From assembly GCA_008711295.1 (NCBI GenBank), contig VUYV01000324.1:709638-773637 (forward strand): a stretch of DNA of 64,000 bases, in the 5' to 3' direction. A model generated the notes under the pieces. It searched no databases, had not been told where the DNA came from, and saw only the letters and a list, made by a program, of their open reading frames with translations. Shown here piece after piece: positions 11,881 to 24,880 of this stretch (positions are counted from its first letter, which is position 1; each line of letters begins with the position of its first letter). The translations under genes were made by a program, and so were the position numbers. The stretch comes from Anarhynchus alexandrinus. Lineage: Eukaryota; Chordata; Aves; Charadriiformes; Charadriidae.

Positions 11881-14800
11881 TTAATGTTTATATTGCACTC
11901 TACATGTTCAAAAAGTACCTCAGAATTTTCACCTAATTAATCCACAAAACACATGTATAATTCCCACTTGACAGACAGGTAAACTGTAGCACAAAAAATT
12001 ACTTGCAATGTACACAGGTAAGGAGTAGGTACAGAATTAGGGCTCAAGACTTGGCTACACATCACCAAGCACATATTCTCCCGCTCCACACAAATTCCTT
12101 GTAATTGAAAGATACACCAATAAAACTTACAAACAACACTATGACACCTTCCCTGCTTTGACCAATATCTAAGCACAGCAGACTGCCATGTTAATGAATT
12201 TCGTAATGTGTCTAATGACACTTACAAGTTAGAAGACATATGGAGTGTTTCATTCATAACTGGATTTCCTTGGGTTTGGGCTTTGTTTTGTTTTGTTTTT
12301 CTGGCACTTGACTTTAAAAGTCTCCCTCTGTGTTTTTTTGTGTGTGAATGTAATTACAGCCAGTTTTTGTTCTCTGGGACTTTATATTTCATGTTCTGTA
12401 ATGCAATTCAATTTACAGTTCCTAACAGCAAGGGGTGAGTTCTCTCAGTGACTAAGTAAAGAGGCTGATAGACATGATTACTCCTAAAGAGAAGAAGGAA
12501 AGAGAGAAGTGATTCCGGGAGTGCAGTTCTGTTTGTTTCTAAACAAGGGGAGTCATGATCAATAAAGCTCATCAAACAAAATATTGTTATGAAGGAAATA
12601 GTTTTGATCATGCTCATGAAGAGTTTGCTTTAAAATTTAGAGCACCAACAGACAGAATCTCATAAAGCAGGAAACCAAGTTAATTGCAGCAAAGAGAATA
12701 AAAGTCTTCCTTGAACAACAAACGCCAGGAAATGGAAGTGGCATTTCCAGACACCAAGAGATTTGCCTACACTGCAGTATAAAGCAGAAATATCTCAGCT
12801 AGTAGAATACCTAGCACAGATACCAGGGATATTACAGCCAGAACTACACTAAGGTCAGAACAGGTTGCAAAACCTGACTGTAAAGTAAGTGTATCAATCC
12901 ATACCCGGCCCCCTAATGCTGTGCATATATTGTTTGAGACCACCAAGATATGTGCCTTCAGATCAGCACTGTTATGTCATCGTTACACCGATCTTATTGC
13001 TATGTAGTAAGGGTACGCATGCCCCTTTTTCTAATATAAACAACCTTCTTTTCTCGCAGTTGAATTACTGGCAACAAACCATACAGTATCTACGGCATCA
13101 TTAAATGACTGAGCCAAAAACATACTGAGAAAATAACAGGGAAATCATCCATATTTTTTAGACCCTTCTGAATATTGCATCAATTATACTGAAAATTTAG
13201 AATTGCAGTCTTTTGTTTGTTTTTTTTTTTCACAATAACAGCAGTGCTGATCTGAAGAAGGATAAGGGGTGATCTGTGAGTGACATGGCTAAGCTGGCAG
13301 AAATCTTTAGATAAAATAGATAAAATAGTACCACTGAACTGCACTTCATAAGGAGACCTTCTTCTATTTGAAGTGGTATGATTAACAATCACAGGGCAAC
13401 GTGAAGGTTTCCTAATAGAATTTTAACTATTTTAATAGATAAAATTATCTATACTAAAGAGAGACTCCTTTGCTTTTATCACACACTCGTGTGTTACTAT
13501 GCATTTCTAGTGTAGGGCTGTCCAATGACAGCAGATTCTGAAGAATGAAGTGGCTGTGAGGGGAAAGTATCAGAATATGGAAAAAAATAAGGTTTTCATT
13601 TTTGCAGTCCACTATTTCACAGTCCAGAAAAAAAATGTAAGCNTTTTGTGAGAAAAGATCATGAGTGCAGTAACAGATTAAAGTACTGATCCGAACAGGC
13701 CCAGTAGCTATCTTAAATGGGATTAATGATAATGTAAGTAAAAACGCTTCATAAAAGCTTAAGAAGAGTGTGTCTAGCCCAAAGTCTTCTCTGACAGTGG
13801 CCAGTAGCAGATGCTTTGGGGAAGAAAAATGATACAGTGTAAGTAGAAACACATTAGTTTCCCTAAATGGTCTCCTTAGGAGTAGGCAGAAGGAACTTGT
13901 AACAGTTGTAAAATGCAAACTCAAAGAAGAACACTTTGAATGAGTGGTACTTCTACTAGACTGGTATAATGTATGCTGTCAAGTGAAGAGAAAAGCCTTA
14001 TCTTATAAAATTCTGTAAAATATTTAGTAAATTAGGGACTACCTGTCTTTTTGACAATATTTAAGATTCTATTTACTTAAAAAATTAAAGTCTTTAGTGC
14101 TAATTTTTAATATTTTATTTAAAAAATCATGTAAAATACGATGTGCTCGGTACAAACTGCATATTGTAAATCAACATCTATCTTATCACATACTCATACA
14201 AGAAGGATTAGCTCAAAGGAGCAAAAATAGTTGGATAAGGTGACTTAGTCATTTGCCTTTCACCCCGTTCTGCCACAAAAACTAGGATTTCTTGCATTGG
14301 AAATAAATGGGGGAAAACACATGATCAACCCACTCTGTTCATGTGTACTGCAGTTCAGAAAGAACCCAGTGTTCCCTGAGGCAAATTAATTGCTGTCAGC
14401 AATATGCGCTGCTGTTGTTGGTACAAAGGGCAAGGTAATGTAGTAATATTTTACTAGTGTCAGATAGTGCTGTGCAGTAAGAGGCTAGGACAATTTAATG
14501 CAATGCCATTTATTTATAATGGAAGCCTGAATCTCCGTCCACTGCGCTATAAACTTGCATTTTGCTGGATATAGAGTCTATTTCCCTAGATCACTGAAGC
14601 TATTAAAATCTGAAGACTAAGTTATTGATATGGAAACCTGTTGCTGAGTTCTTTAGATCTATCTAGTTCTCCAGCACATATATTTTGGAGGTCTTAGATG
14701 TTTGTTTCTTTTTTAGGCTTTATGGTATACTTAAGCCTGCCATATAGTCACTATTTATCTTATTGATGATGTAATAGAAAACATAGCTTTAATAGCCAAA

Positions 14801-15167
14801 TGGAACAGAAGTTCTTACATGGTATAAACTGATTTATCTTCAAAATCAGTATGTTCTCACTGACCCTGCATGTTTTAAGAAAAAGGTTAGATATAATTTT
14901 GCATGACAAATTTTCAATGTCAGAATCATACTTGTATTCTACAGTGGAAATTGGCATATAATTGTCATCAGTGAATTGAAAAGTTTCATAGAATGAATAA
15001 AGACAGTAAAATTTTGTTCTTGCGGTTTGTAATAATTTAAGCTATGCAACACATATTGTAACACTATCTCTCTCCCAAAACACATTGTTACAGAGCATTA
15101 TCCAAGATCTCTGTTTTCAATGGATCTAATGTACTCATGCCCACTGGACGGTAAACTGTGGTTACAA
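11881..15167. other. Non-coding, no recognised feature
   Basis: AT-rich sequence. The 156-codon minus-strand frame at 13454-13924 is the longest here. It crosses an ambiguous base (N at 13643), is rich in Leu, Phe and Ser as AT-rich chance frames are, and has no recognisable domain. I do not call it a gene. Confidence 0.55.
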
Positions 15168-15191
15168 TAAATCATATCCTGATATGATTTA
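15168..15191. repeat. Perfect 11-bp palindrome with 2-bp spacer
   Basis: TAAATCATATC (15168-15178) and GATATGATTTA (15181-15191) are exact reverse complements separated by CT. It could form a small hairpin or be a dyad binding site. No longer element is visible around it. Confidence 0.75.
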
Positions 15192-17942
15192 CTAAAAGAG
15201 TTCTTCTTTTGCCAGAGCCTTAGCAATACCTACTGCTTTTATAATTTTCTTTCTCACTACCAAAGATACTGCTCTATCAGGTCAATTTTTTTTTTTTTTT
15301 TTACTCTAGGCAGGGTACACATTTAAAACTGCCTATATGAAACAGAATCTGTAACACAGTATCTAGCAGGTAAAGCTTTTACTGAAGTGGGTTTAATTCA
15401 CAGAGATATTAAATATACCAAGGACACCAAATTTCAAAGAATGGAAGTAGTAACACACACATGTATGGTGTGAGAACAAAATAGTCCAAGGTACTTTTCC
15501 CAGGGATAGTACAAAGGTTGTTCCAAAAACATGGATATGTCCCAGGCATATCACAGACAACAATGCCTTTTTGGATATTCTCCCAGTAGTTCTACTAACA
15601 GCTATACAGTATTCATTCAAAATCTGCCCACAATCTTAAATTTAAAAAATCTGGCTCAAATTACATCCTGGCAAGACCAGAGAATACACTGAAAACTGAG
15701 CCAAAACTATCAATTACGACTACCTCTGATGATGCAGGTGGCAGATAGTCCTCAGATCCTATTGGAGTCTACACTGTTTCTCTGCATGAAGTAAGTGTGG
15801 ATTAGAAGTGAAAGCAAATACATACAGTGTATATTCATTCTCTTTTTTTTCTCTAATTACAAACTTTTTCCTATTGAAGACATGGAACCAGTAGGATCAA
15901 ATTAATTTTTGGTCTAGGACCATTAAAATCAATACAACTGAAAAAAAAATTAATTTGATGAAACTTTAGAAGCCTCTTAGTGTTGTGCCTAAGGCTGAAT
16001 AAGTCAGTTGTTACAAGAGAAAACAGAACTCCTACATTTATCATCAGGAATCCTTGGCTTTCAGCCAACACTAAACAGAACTGCCTGTTCCCCCAAATAT
16101 TGGTTAATGGGCTTTTGTTTTTGCCAGGACTTTCCACGTCTGCATATCACATGCCAATGGTTACAGCTCAGGCAAATTGCCTAAAAGGCAGCAACATATA
16201 TTGCTGGGTAATACGAACCTATGAAAATTATGGACAAGAGCATTAAAGGGGACAAATCATATCTGTGCAACTATGCCTTTTTATATCAGATAAGACCTAG
16301 TCTTACGTGCAATGATACTCCTAAAGGTGATTACTGACTGTGAATTAAGAATGCATATTCTGTTCAAGCAGCTCTTTGCTCCTGCAAGCAGAATTTGGGC
16401 TAACTGTGCTTTAAATACCTTTTTAATTGTTCATCCCAATTACAGTAACAGTGTTATTGACAAAAAGAAAAGCAAATGGAAATGTTATGACATCGAAGTG
16501 CAAATTTTGCAGTGAAGCAAAAGGACTAGAGGTACCTTTCCTCTACTCTTAGTAACAATCATATCAATATTAGTGCTCTCAGAAATGCATTGTGGCTGTA
16601 CCTACCAAGTTTTGCGGCTTTCCTTTTCTCATATATATTACAACTTCATGTGCCCTATCATAAATCATAAAAATCATAAGTCACAGCCATGCCACCTATC
16701 AGGTACACAGACTTCGATTCGATAAGATCCAGGCTGTGAACCAGACGGTGTAGTCATCATGCCTTGCACTTTCCTAAAACTAGCAAAGTTTAAAACTTTT
16801 CTGTTGTTAGCCTTGCAGTTTCCTTGGTGTCTGAAGTTAAGCACAATTCTCCAAAAGTGACAGTGGTAAAATGCCTGGGTTTTGTACTTGATTAGCACTT
16901 GTCTGAAGAGAAGGCAGCCTGACTTCTTCCTATCAATGGAGCTGAGACAACAGATCTCGTACCTTGACAGAATGAAAAAGTATGAACACTGAGGGTATGT
17001 TAAAATGGAATAGTTACAACTACTCTGATTAAGTTAAACCATCAGGTGATCATATATGCAGGGCAAAATGGAGAAAAGGCAGAAGGGAGCAGGGACTCAT
17101 CCCTGTGAGTTAACTCCTTCAGTTGAACAACAAAGGTTCCAGTACCTTCTCCCTTTATGAGAAGGATGAACAGACTATCATGTTTTGGGTTTTTGTTTCT
17201 TTCTTCAGTGGTCACAGCCAAAAATCCAGGATTCCTGCCTTTTGGGCCTCTAGACATTCTAGGAAGATATGACTTAATATGAATATTATGAATATTATAT
17301 TACATGGGGCAGACCTACTGTGTATTCAGACCTCTAAAAATCAAAGGCACTTCATCTCTGTAATGAAGACTGATATGATATATATGATGCAAGTAAGAAG
17401 TATTCAGCATTACACATTCATTCAGAAAAAAAATCCCAATCGTGTTCAGAGATTTTTTTTTGAGACACTTCTACAGATGAAGGCATATTCTCACAGGATC
17501 AAGAAGTTAAAGCCATTTTTGTTCATGCTCAACTGAAAATGAATCAGTACATGCATTCTTAATTTTATTGGCAGAATGTAATAACTCTGTAATTTTAAAA
17601 TTTACAAAGCGGAATAATGCCAACTATTTAATGATAAACATCTCAATTGGTATTATAAATTTAAAGGCCAGACAGCTGTATTCCATCAAATTTCATTTTG
17701 TATACAAAGAAAGATGTTAATAAAGAAGAAGAAGAAAAAAACAGTTTAAAATCAATGCCTGTCTAATTTTGTGAAACTGTTGGGATCTCTCAGTACTTTG
17801 ATACTTTATACATTAAGTCACTCTAAAAGATTGCAATGCTTTGTGAGAAGTTTCAAGGACATAGTGAAGGAGAATTAAATTATCGAGTAACGTTACTGCT
17901 TGTTCTTATATTTACATTTATCCTGGATGAAGGTAATTTATT
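15192..17942. other. Non-coding, no recognised feature
   Basis: AT-rich, with a run of T at about 15285-15302 and a GAA-type tract near 17727-17740. Frames of up to 88 codons (15871-16246, both strands) lack family motifs. No RNA gene or transposon end was seen. Confidence 0.55.
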
Positions 17943-17955
17943 GGGGGGGCGGGGG
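17943..17955. repeat. Short G-rich run
   Basis: G7-C-G5 in an otherwise AT-rich setting. It has too few separated G runs for a canonical four-stranded quadruplex on its own. Confidence 0.7.
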
Positions 17956-17956
17956 C

Positions 17957-19900
17957 AAAGAGAACCATACATCACACTAAAGCAAAGTCCATGAAAAATT
18001 TGTCCTTCATGCCGTGACTGGACACTGTCAAGCAAGGTTTACAACCATTTCATCTGTATCTAAGCAGAGCTGCAGTACTTAGTTACCTCAGTTGTCACTA
18101 GTTACAATATTTTTCCCCTGTTTATATTTATGAGGAAAAGGAGGAAAACAATTCATCTGCTAAAAAGAAATAACCTCTAAAGCATAACCTCCAGAATCTG
18201 ATGTATTGATTCTCTTATGTTTCCCCAGATGGCAAAGTGGTGAAACAGAACCAAGAACACCCAGAGGCAGTTGCTGCGGCTGCTCTGTGGAGGATTTCAG
18301 GAAGGAGAAGCTTGTGCTTTCATTGTCCATAATATTGCTAGAGTTCCTTTTACATTACGTGCATACAAATTGCCCTGTGAAATCTGTGAGAAATGAGATT
18401 TAAAATAGACTGCAGTCATGACTAAAGAGCTGTTGGTGAAACCCCTGGTCTTAGTGCAATGCTGTAGAGCAGGTACTCAGATTGAAATCTCACCAACGTA
18501 GAACAGAACAGCACTGTAGAACAGACTGCTGGACAATAAGATTAAGACAAATCTATAATGGCTTTTTTTTTTTTGCAACAAGGAGTTAATTTAAATTCAA
18601 TTTCAAGAAAATTTCCTGTGTGAAAACGTAATCTTATTTTCACTGATATCCTACCTATCGTATAAAAGGCCTAGCATAGAAGGTTTCCTCCTGAGGATTT
18701 ACATCATATTCTAAAACACATGAATAATCATACATTATTTGTCTTCTTGAAACTAAGAAAGTATTTTTAAGGTAGTGTTTACATACTCCAGTATTCTAAA
18801 TTGCAAAAGGAACCAAAGTGAAATGAAACTAGAGGGGAAAAAAACCCCAAACCCAACTCTTTTCAAAGACAGTAAAATGTACAGTTATAGTTAATTCTGC
18901 CTCTAGCCACATTATTTCCCACTGTTTTTTTTCCAGCAGTATTTCCATCTCTGTCATTTCATCTCAATTGTTCTGTCAGTTTCAAAGGCAGAGATGCTGT
19001 TTTATGCCTGCTGCACCACAGAACTCTCAGCCATATGGATTGTCCCACAGAGACCCCTATGGGCTCCTAGAAAGGCTTTGCAGCCCACATATGGTCCTTT
19101 TAAAGTTATTCTGATCCTTTCTAGACCCATAAACCTCATAGGTAATATGAGGAGAGGACTCAAAAAAAAATCCCAGTGCTGTTACAGACCATAAATTGAG
19201 TATAAACAGACTGTCTTCATGAACATCCTGCTTATTAAGAAATATAGAATCAATAGGATCAGTGCATCTGAAAATTAACCTGGAAGTTTGTTTTTTTTTC
19301 TTCCCTCTAACACGATAAAGAGGATAGTAGCAATAGTGAAAACATTTAGATATTATGCACTGGATAATTTTTTCTGGCCAGAATTATTACAAAGCTCTAA
19401 GCAAAACCTATTAAAATGTGGGAAAAGGACCAAAACTATACAATATATCTTGTGAAAGCACTCTGGGGAATTTATACTTTTAAAAAGGTTTTTCATTAAC
19501 ATAGGATCACCTTTAATTGAAACATCAATGTTTAGTATATTTTTATATCTAAATTTTATTTTGGCACATCACCTTTGGAAATGGAGTATGTAAATGCAGC
19601 CAGATATCAAATGGGTGTTACAAGGAGCTGCTCAAGAAGTTGATAATTAGCTATAGAACTTGACAGAACCTGGCACCTCTGAAGTTTAGCTGATTCTCCC
19701 TTACCTGTGCTGGCTTACTCTTGAGGCAGAATTACTATCATATTTTCCAGGGGTTGCATATTTCTCTTACTAATTCCTTTCAGGTTCCTTCTCAAGTTAA
19801 CATTTGGGTTCCTACTCCCTAGTGTATGCAATACCTTTTATCCCTGTTTAATAAACTTTGATAACAGGCCATAGAGGTTCTCTGTGCAATTATACTTTTC
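17957..19900. other. Non-coding; one weak exon-like patch
   Basis: At 18206-18226 a pyrimidine-rich tract ends in CCCCAG and is followed by a less AT-rich patch (about 18227-18310). One frame there stays open for roughly 28 codons. It matches no protein I recognise and has no convincing donor site, so it is not called as an exon. The rest is AT-rich and featureless. Confidence 0.5.
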
Positions 19901-19936
19901 AAAAAAAAAAAAAAAAAAAAAANNNNNNNNNNNNNN
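19901..19936. other. Poly-A run and assembly gap
   Basis: 22 A (19901-19922) run directly into 14 N (19923-19936). The gap probably reflects failure to resolve a homopolymer. The A run could be a retroposed tail, but no element can be identified upstream. Confidence 0.9.
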
Positions 19937-20255
19937 CGAAATTGTACCCTTATATTTCATGGTGTAAAGGCTTTCATAGGTATTTCAGTAAACTATACAA
20001 AATAATAAAATGTTGGTCTTTTATCACTTTAAGTAATACTTATCTAACTTTAGATTACAAGTAATCTATCTATAAAACTCAAAATAACAATTGCAGTGGC
20101 CAGAACAGATACATAGGAGTCTTTTGTCAGGAATGCTGGAGCAATTCTGCAAGAAGCATCAATAACCATCCATCACCCTTCTGGACAGACATGACACACA
20201 CATGCAAATGTACATCACAAGCTTCCGAGCAGTGCAAAACAGCCTCATTGTCTCG

Positions 20256-20397
20256 TGTGGCAGCAGGAAAGTATCAGAGTACAGACTTATCAAAGGGAAG
20301 CCATTCTCTGATCCTTCCNATGTGGCAGCAGCAGTAAAACCATAGGAAAGTATCAGAGTACAGACTCATCAAAGGGAAGCCATTCTCTGATCCTTCC
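20256..20397. repeat. 54-bp direct duplication around an ambiguous base
   Basis: The block at 20265-20318 is repeated at 20344-20397 with one difference (ACTTATC against ACTCATC). The preceding TGTGGCAGCAG also recurs (20256-20266 and 20321-20331), so the unit is about 65-77 bases with a short insertion in the second copy. A single N (20319) sits at the junction. This may be a true tandem duplication, a merge of two alleles, or a mis-joined read. Confidence 0.85.
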
Positions 20398-23300
20398 TTG
20401 ACCAAACTTCTTACTGTAAGAGAGTTTTATATCAGCAATGACATCAAGAAATTCTGTTGCTGTAAAAGTAAATTCACCAGACTTTGAAAGTCTTTTTATG
20501 GATGTAGACCTATTATAAATTCAGAATATTCAGTCCAAGTTCTGCATTTACTTTTAATGCAACAGTACCACTGAAATCTTAGCTTGATGTTGTTGCTGTC
20601 CACCACCTTTCAACAAAGTCCTGATTTGCTCTGCGTCACTTTATGTAGAGCACCGTTCTTTTATGGCCTGTGTGCAGAATTACGTTAATAGAATGCATTC
20701 ACTACTATCAACAGAATATCCCCTTATAGAAGCTAATGTCATAAATGAATGATTAAAGAGTTTTGTCATCAAAATACTGGATAAGACATACAACAGTACA
20801 CTATAATACTGCAAAAGTGTACTGTGCAATATGCAAGCAATGTTTTGTATAGTTAGCTGTCATAAAATTTGCATGTTTACATGTAATTTTCTCATTGTGT
20901 TGGATTTTAAACTTGTCCTCTTCTGTGGTCTTCATGTATTCCCTTCTCAGACATGTGTTGAGAAAGGAATAGATAAGCAGATCTGGTTATTCCACACCAG
21001 GACACAGATCTAAACCTAAACCAAGGTAGGTTTATTAGTGTCCTGTTCTGTAACACCAAGTTATTCTCCATCTCTGTAATTTTGAACCTCGAATTTCAAG
21101 TAGGCTCTGCATGAATTAATTAGCTGAAAAACTGCCTCTGAGTCTCACTTTGTGGTTTGATTTTTTTCTCTAATTACCCTTTAGGAAGAGGTATATTCGG
21201 ATTAAATTTCCAATTTTTACAGATTGTTTTGGTATTGTTAATAATATAAGAATGATCTCTAAAATGAAGATGTAAATGATGATTGCATTGCAATATAATT
21301 TTACAAAGCCCTTAAATACACTACGTTTTTTCCAAAGTGTCATAGTGAGATCATATAGGGTTACAACAGAAGATTCCAGATGTTGTATCAGCAATTGAAG
21401 CAAAAATAGGTACTTTTTTCTCATAAATGTATGGTGGAATCCCATCTGGTATATCTGACCAGTCTGAGAATTATAACATGACCTGGACTGTTTTCCAACT
21501 TTATTAGATCTTTGTTAATAACTTTGGTAGAATTTCTCTATTCGCAGTGCAATAGGTATGTCTGAACTTACATGCAAATCATGTGAAGAGCCATGCAAAG
21601 TGATGTTTATGCAGGTATGTGGGCAACTTTCAAAATGAAATTTATACTTCTCTGTAAAAAATAAGAGATAGATGCATAATTATAAAAACTCGTGTGACGA
21701 CACAATCGAGGTGAAGTCTTATCTATTCCTGTAAAATGCCAAAATAACTGCAGAAAAATTTTTCCTCATTCGCTCTTTATGGACAGTGGTTAACTGCAGC
21801 CAGTAGGATATCACTTCTTCAGTTTGGCACACTGTGCATTTCCATCAGAAATGAGAGAGCACACGTTAGCACAGGTTTCAAGGGAGCATCATTAGGTCTT
21901 TCACTGATGAGTGATCAATTGTCATGCCCATCTCTCTCATGTCTCCTAAATTAAAACATTCTAAACCCCTTCTGACATACTTTTCATCATTAAATTGTTT
22001 AGATAAACAGAATCCTGGATATCCACCAACCATCCAGACACTAAATACTATCAGAGCAAACAGCAAAATAATTCTGTATGGGTTTATGCTGTGCCTAATG
22101 CTACCTGTAGCAAGGCAGAACTAATTGGATCAGATAAAAGGAGGAAAACTTCAGAACTGTCAGTTTGACCTGATCATCTCTTCTGAATTTCTTGTACTCT
22201 CATGATTTTCTAGATCTGAATAGGAATTAACTATATTAACTATGTTCTTTGCTATATAATCCCAAAACATTGTTCAGCTAAATAATTTCTACTACCGGTA
22301 CTGAATGAGCACATAAAACAAGTAGAGCAAACGTCCTCACTGATTTACTATTGTACATCACATAATGCTGATGAATTTAATGGAAAGTATGAAAATAATT
22401 ATTTGAAAACTACTATGGGGAAACATCATTTTATCTGTGACAGCTATACTGTGTGACTGTTACAGTCCCACAGCTGCACTGAGAATGCCAAAATGCCCTG
22501 ACTTCATTGTGCTAAATACACAAGCTACAGGACAATAATGACTCATGCAGACAGGACAGGATTTATTTGTAAAACACAGGTGCCTAGAGCTATAAGGGAG
22601 CCCCTAAGTATCCAAAGTATCCATATGGGGCTGACAGATAAGATATGGGACCTGGGAATGACCCATACTTTTCAAGAGCAGCTGCTGGAAGTGACTTTGG
22701 CTGCCCTAGAATACCTAAAATGGCATTGTATGTCCACATTTAGGCACCTGAATGATGCACAAGGTGTATGAAATGACTGGACAAGCTCATCTACTAATAA
22801 ATTTCTTTATACACATAGTGGTTTGAAAATTTGAAATAATTCTATACAATTGCCTGAAATGTATCTTTATAGCTTCTTGACATCATTACAAAAATAAACT
22901 TATTCCACCATTCCTTTAGGAAAATATTTGCCACCTTTTTTTTTACTTTTATAATGGTTTAACTAATGAAAGTGAATACCAGGCTTGAAATGCCAGAAAA
23001 TCCCAGATTTCTCACTGAAAATAAAAAACAAAGTGGAGGGTTTATGGGATTTCTGTTTCACATAATTTCCTTGATGTTTCCACTTTTTGCACAATATAAC
23101 TATTATTTTTGTGCACACTTTACACAGAACCTGGACGTATTTCATCTCTGCTATGAAAGAAAAATCTAAAATCTAAAATACTCTATATCTGAATTTGTCA
23201 AATATTTAGTATTTATAACCCAGTTTGGTATCTATACGCCAATTCTAATTTTATTCAGAAATTCAGAATGTGATACCTTTTGCAAAGTACTAACTAAAGA

Positions 23301-24319
23301 AAAAGAATGTAATCTCCTAGTTGCAGACTGGAATAATTTCTTTTGCTCTCCTAATGGCACACAGACTCTCTCTGAACCTTTTTTTTTTTTTTTNCTGAAT
23401 TTTCTTTCTGTATTATCCTGGTGTTTACAATAAAGAAAGAAATTACGTTTATTTGCCATGGTGTGCCCTGTTTAATTTATGCTGGTTATTATATATCTTT
23501 ATTCATATACAATTATTAGGCAACATTTTCTGTTTCCCCAGCATAAATTGAGTTTAACTCCTCTTGCTTAAATAGATTTTTGCCGCACATACCATGGTAG
23601 CACAGAGAACAGTGCTTTGCTCAGTGACACTCTGCAGATGCTTTCAAATCTCTTCCTGTGTGGAATCAGGACACAGGCAGAATGTGCAGTCTGCATTTGG
23701 GGTTGGAAAGCTTTCGTGGTTTCTCCAGGAGAGAAAGCTTGAGTGCTCCAGTTGAACCCACACTCCTGACTGACTTCGAGAGTGGCACGCAGCTTAGAGG
23801 TCAGGGGTCCTGACACACTGAAAATGTCCAAAATATTACATAGAGTATGATATGCAAAAAGGCTAATCCTTGGAGATTTCTTTAGAAAAGAGTAAGACAT
23901 GGGTTTTATTCCAAAAGAGGAGTAATTTTGTTATTGGCCATTTTCAGTGATATAAAATGGAATTCAAATCGAAACAGGAATATCAAAGCTTCCTCCAAAA
24001 ACTGAAGAGGAGCAAGTTACCAGAAGAGATTAAAAGGCCCTTAAACAATTGCAAAATGGCACCTGCTCCATAGGAAGGTGATCTCTTGAGATTTCAAAAT
24101 GGCATGGAAAATGCAGCTCATGCCAAACAAATTTGAACTGAAATATTCATGTTCTAGTAGAATGCAAACTAACAAATTTAAAATAAATAAGAAAATAACT
24201 TAGTTACTGCAAACTTCTACATTAGCTTTAGGATTATTCTGGTTTTGTTGCTTAGTTGAAGGAAGGGATGCTTATGCTGCTTATGCTTATGGGATGACAA
24301 GAAACGAAGACAAAAACTA
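20398..24319. other. Non-coding, no recognised gene
   Basis: AT-rich sequence with a T run ending in N at 23379-23394. The stretch at about 22560-22790 has AGGTGCCTAGAGC and TAGGCACCTGAA words resembling those of the hairpin at 11793, and may be an old repeat. No coding block was seen. Confidence 0.5.
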
Positions 24320-24880
24320 AAACACCTTAACCCCACCTTCCTTCTTCCCAGCCTCAGCTTCACTCACTTCACACCTCCTCCCCACCCCGGGATGGGGAAT
24401 GGGGGTTGTGGTCAGTCCATAACAGCTCCTCTCTGCCCCTCCTTCCCTTTCACACTTTTCCCCAGCTCTGGCGTGGGCTCTCCATGGGCCAAAATTCCTT
24501 CAGGAGATATCTACCATCATGGGGTCCTCCACAGGCTCACCATGATCTCTCCATGGGCTGTGGGGGAATCTCTGCTCCAGTGCCTGGAGCGCCTCCTTCT
24601 TCTCCAGCCTTGGTGTCTGCAGGGTTGTTTCTCTCACATATTCTCACTCCTCTCTCTCAAAACTCCACCACATCATTTTTGCCATTTCCTAAATACATTT
24701 ACCCCACGGTGCCCCCACCATGGCTGCAGGGCCCAGCCGTGCCCTGCAGGGAGTCGGTTGGAGCCAGCTGGAAACGGCTGTGTCCAGCACAGGGCAGCCC
24801 AGGCATCTCCTCACAGAGGCCGCCAAGCAGTGCCCCCCAGCCAGTGCCTGGACACCCGCACCCAGTACAGCTTACAAAAA
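24320..24880. mobile_element. GC-rich fragment of an abundant avian ERV-associated repeat
   Basis: Base composition changes sharply from AT-rich to GC-rich and pyrimidine-rich. The segment contains variants of a motif built on TCTCCATGGGC, CTCCACAGGCT and CTCCAGTGCCTGGAGC, then CTTGGTGTCTGCAGGGTTG and a run of CTC-rich words, and ends near CACCCAGTACAG at 24869. From memory this order matches a high-copy repeat in bird genomes that I associate with endogenous retroviruses, usually longer because of extra copies of the central CTCCA...GGGCTGCAG unit. Two overlapping plus-strand frames (24392-24889 and 24406-24984) run through it only because stop codons are rare at this composition. They look like no protein. 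The exact family, ends and orientation need a repeat library. Confidence 0.55.

Noticed and set aside
13454..13924. 156-codon minus-strand frame
   Set aside because: It crosses an ambiguous base, shows AT-driven Leu/Phe/Ser composition, and has no domain, partner exon or splice context.
17943..17955. G-quadruplex
   Set aside because: There are only two G runs separated by one C. Four separated G runs are not present nearby.
19901..19922. Processed pseudogene tail
   Set aside because: The sequence upstream shows no gene-like reading frame, and the A run simply ends in an assembly gap.
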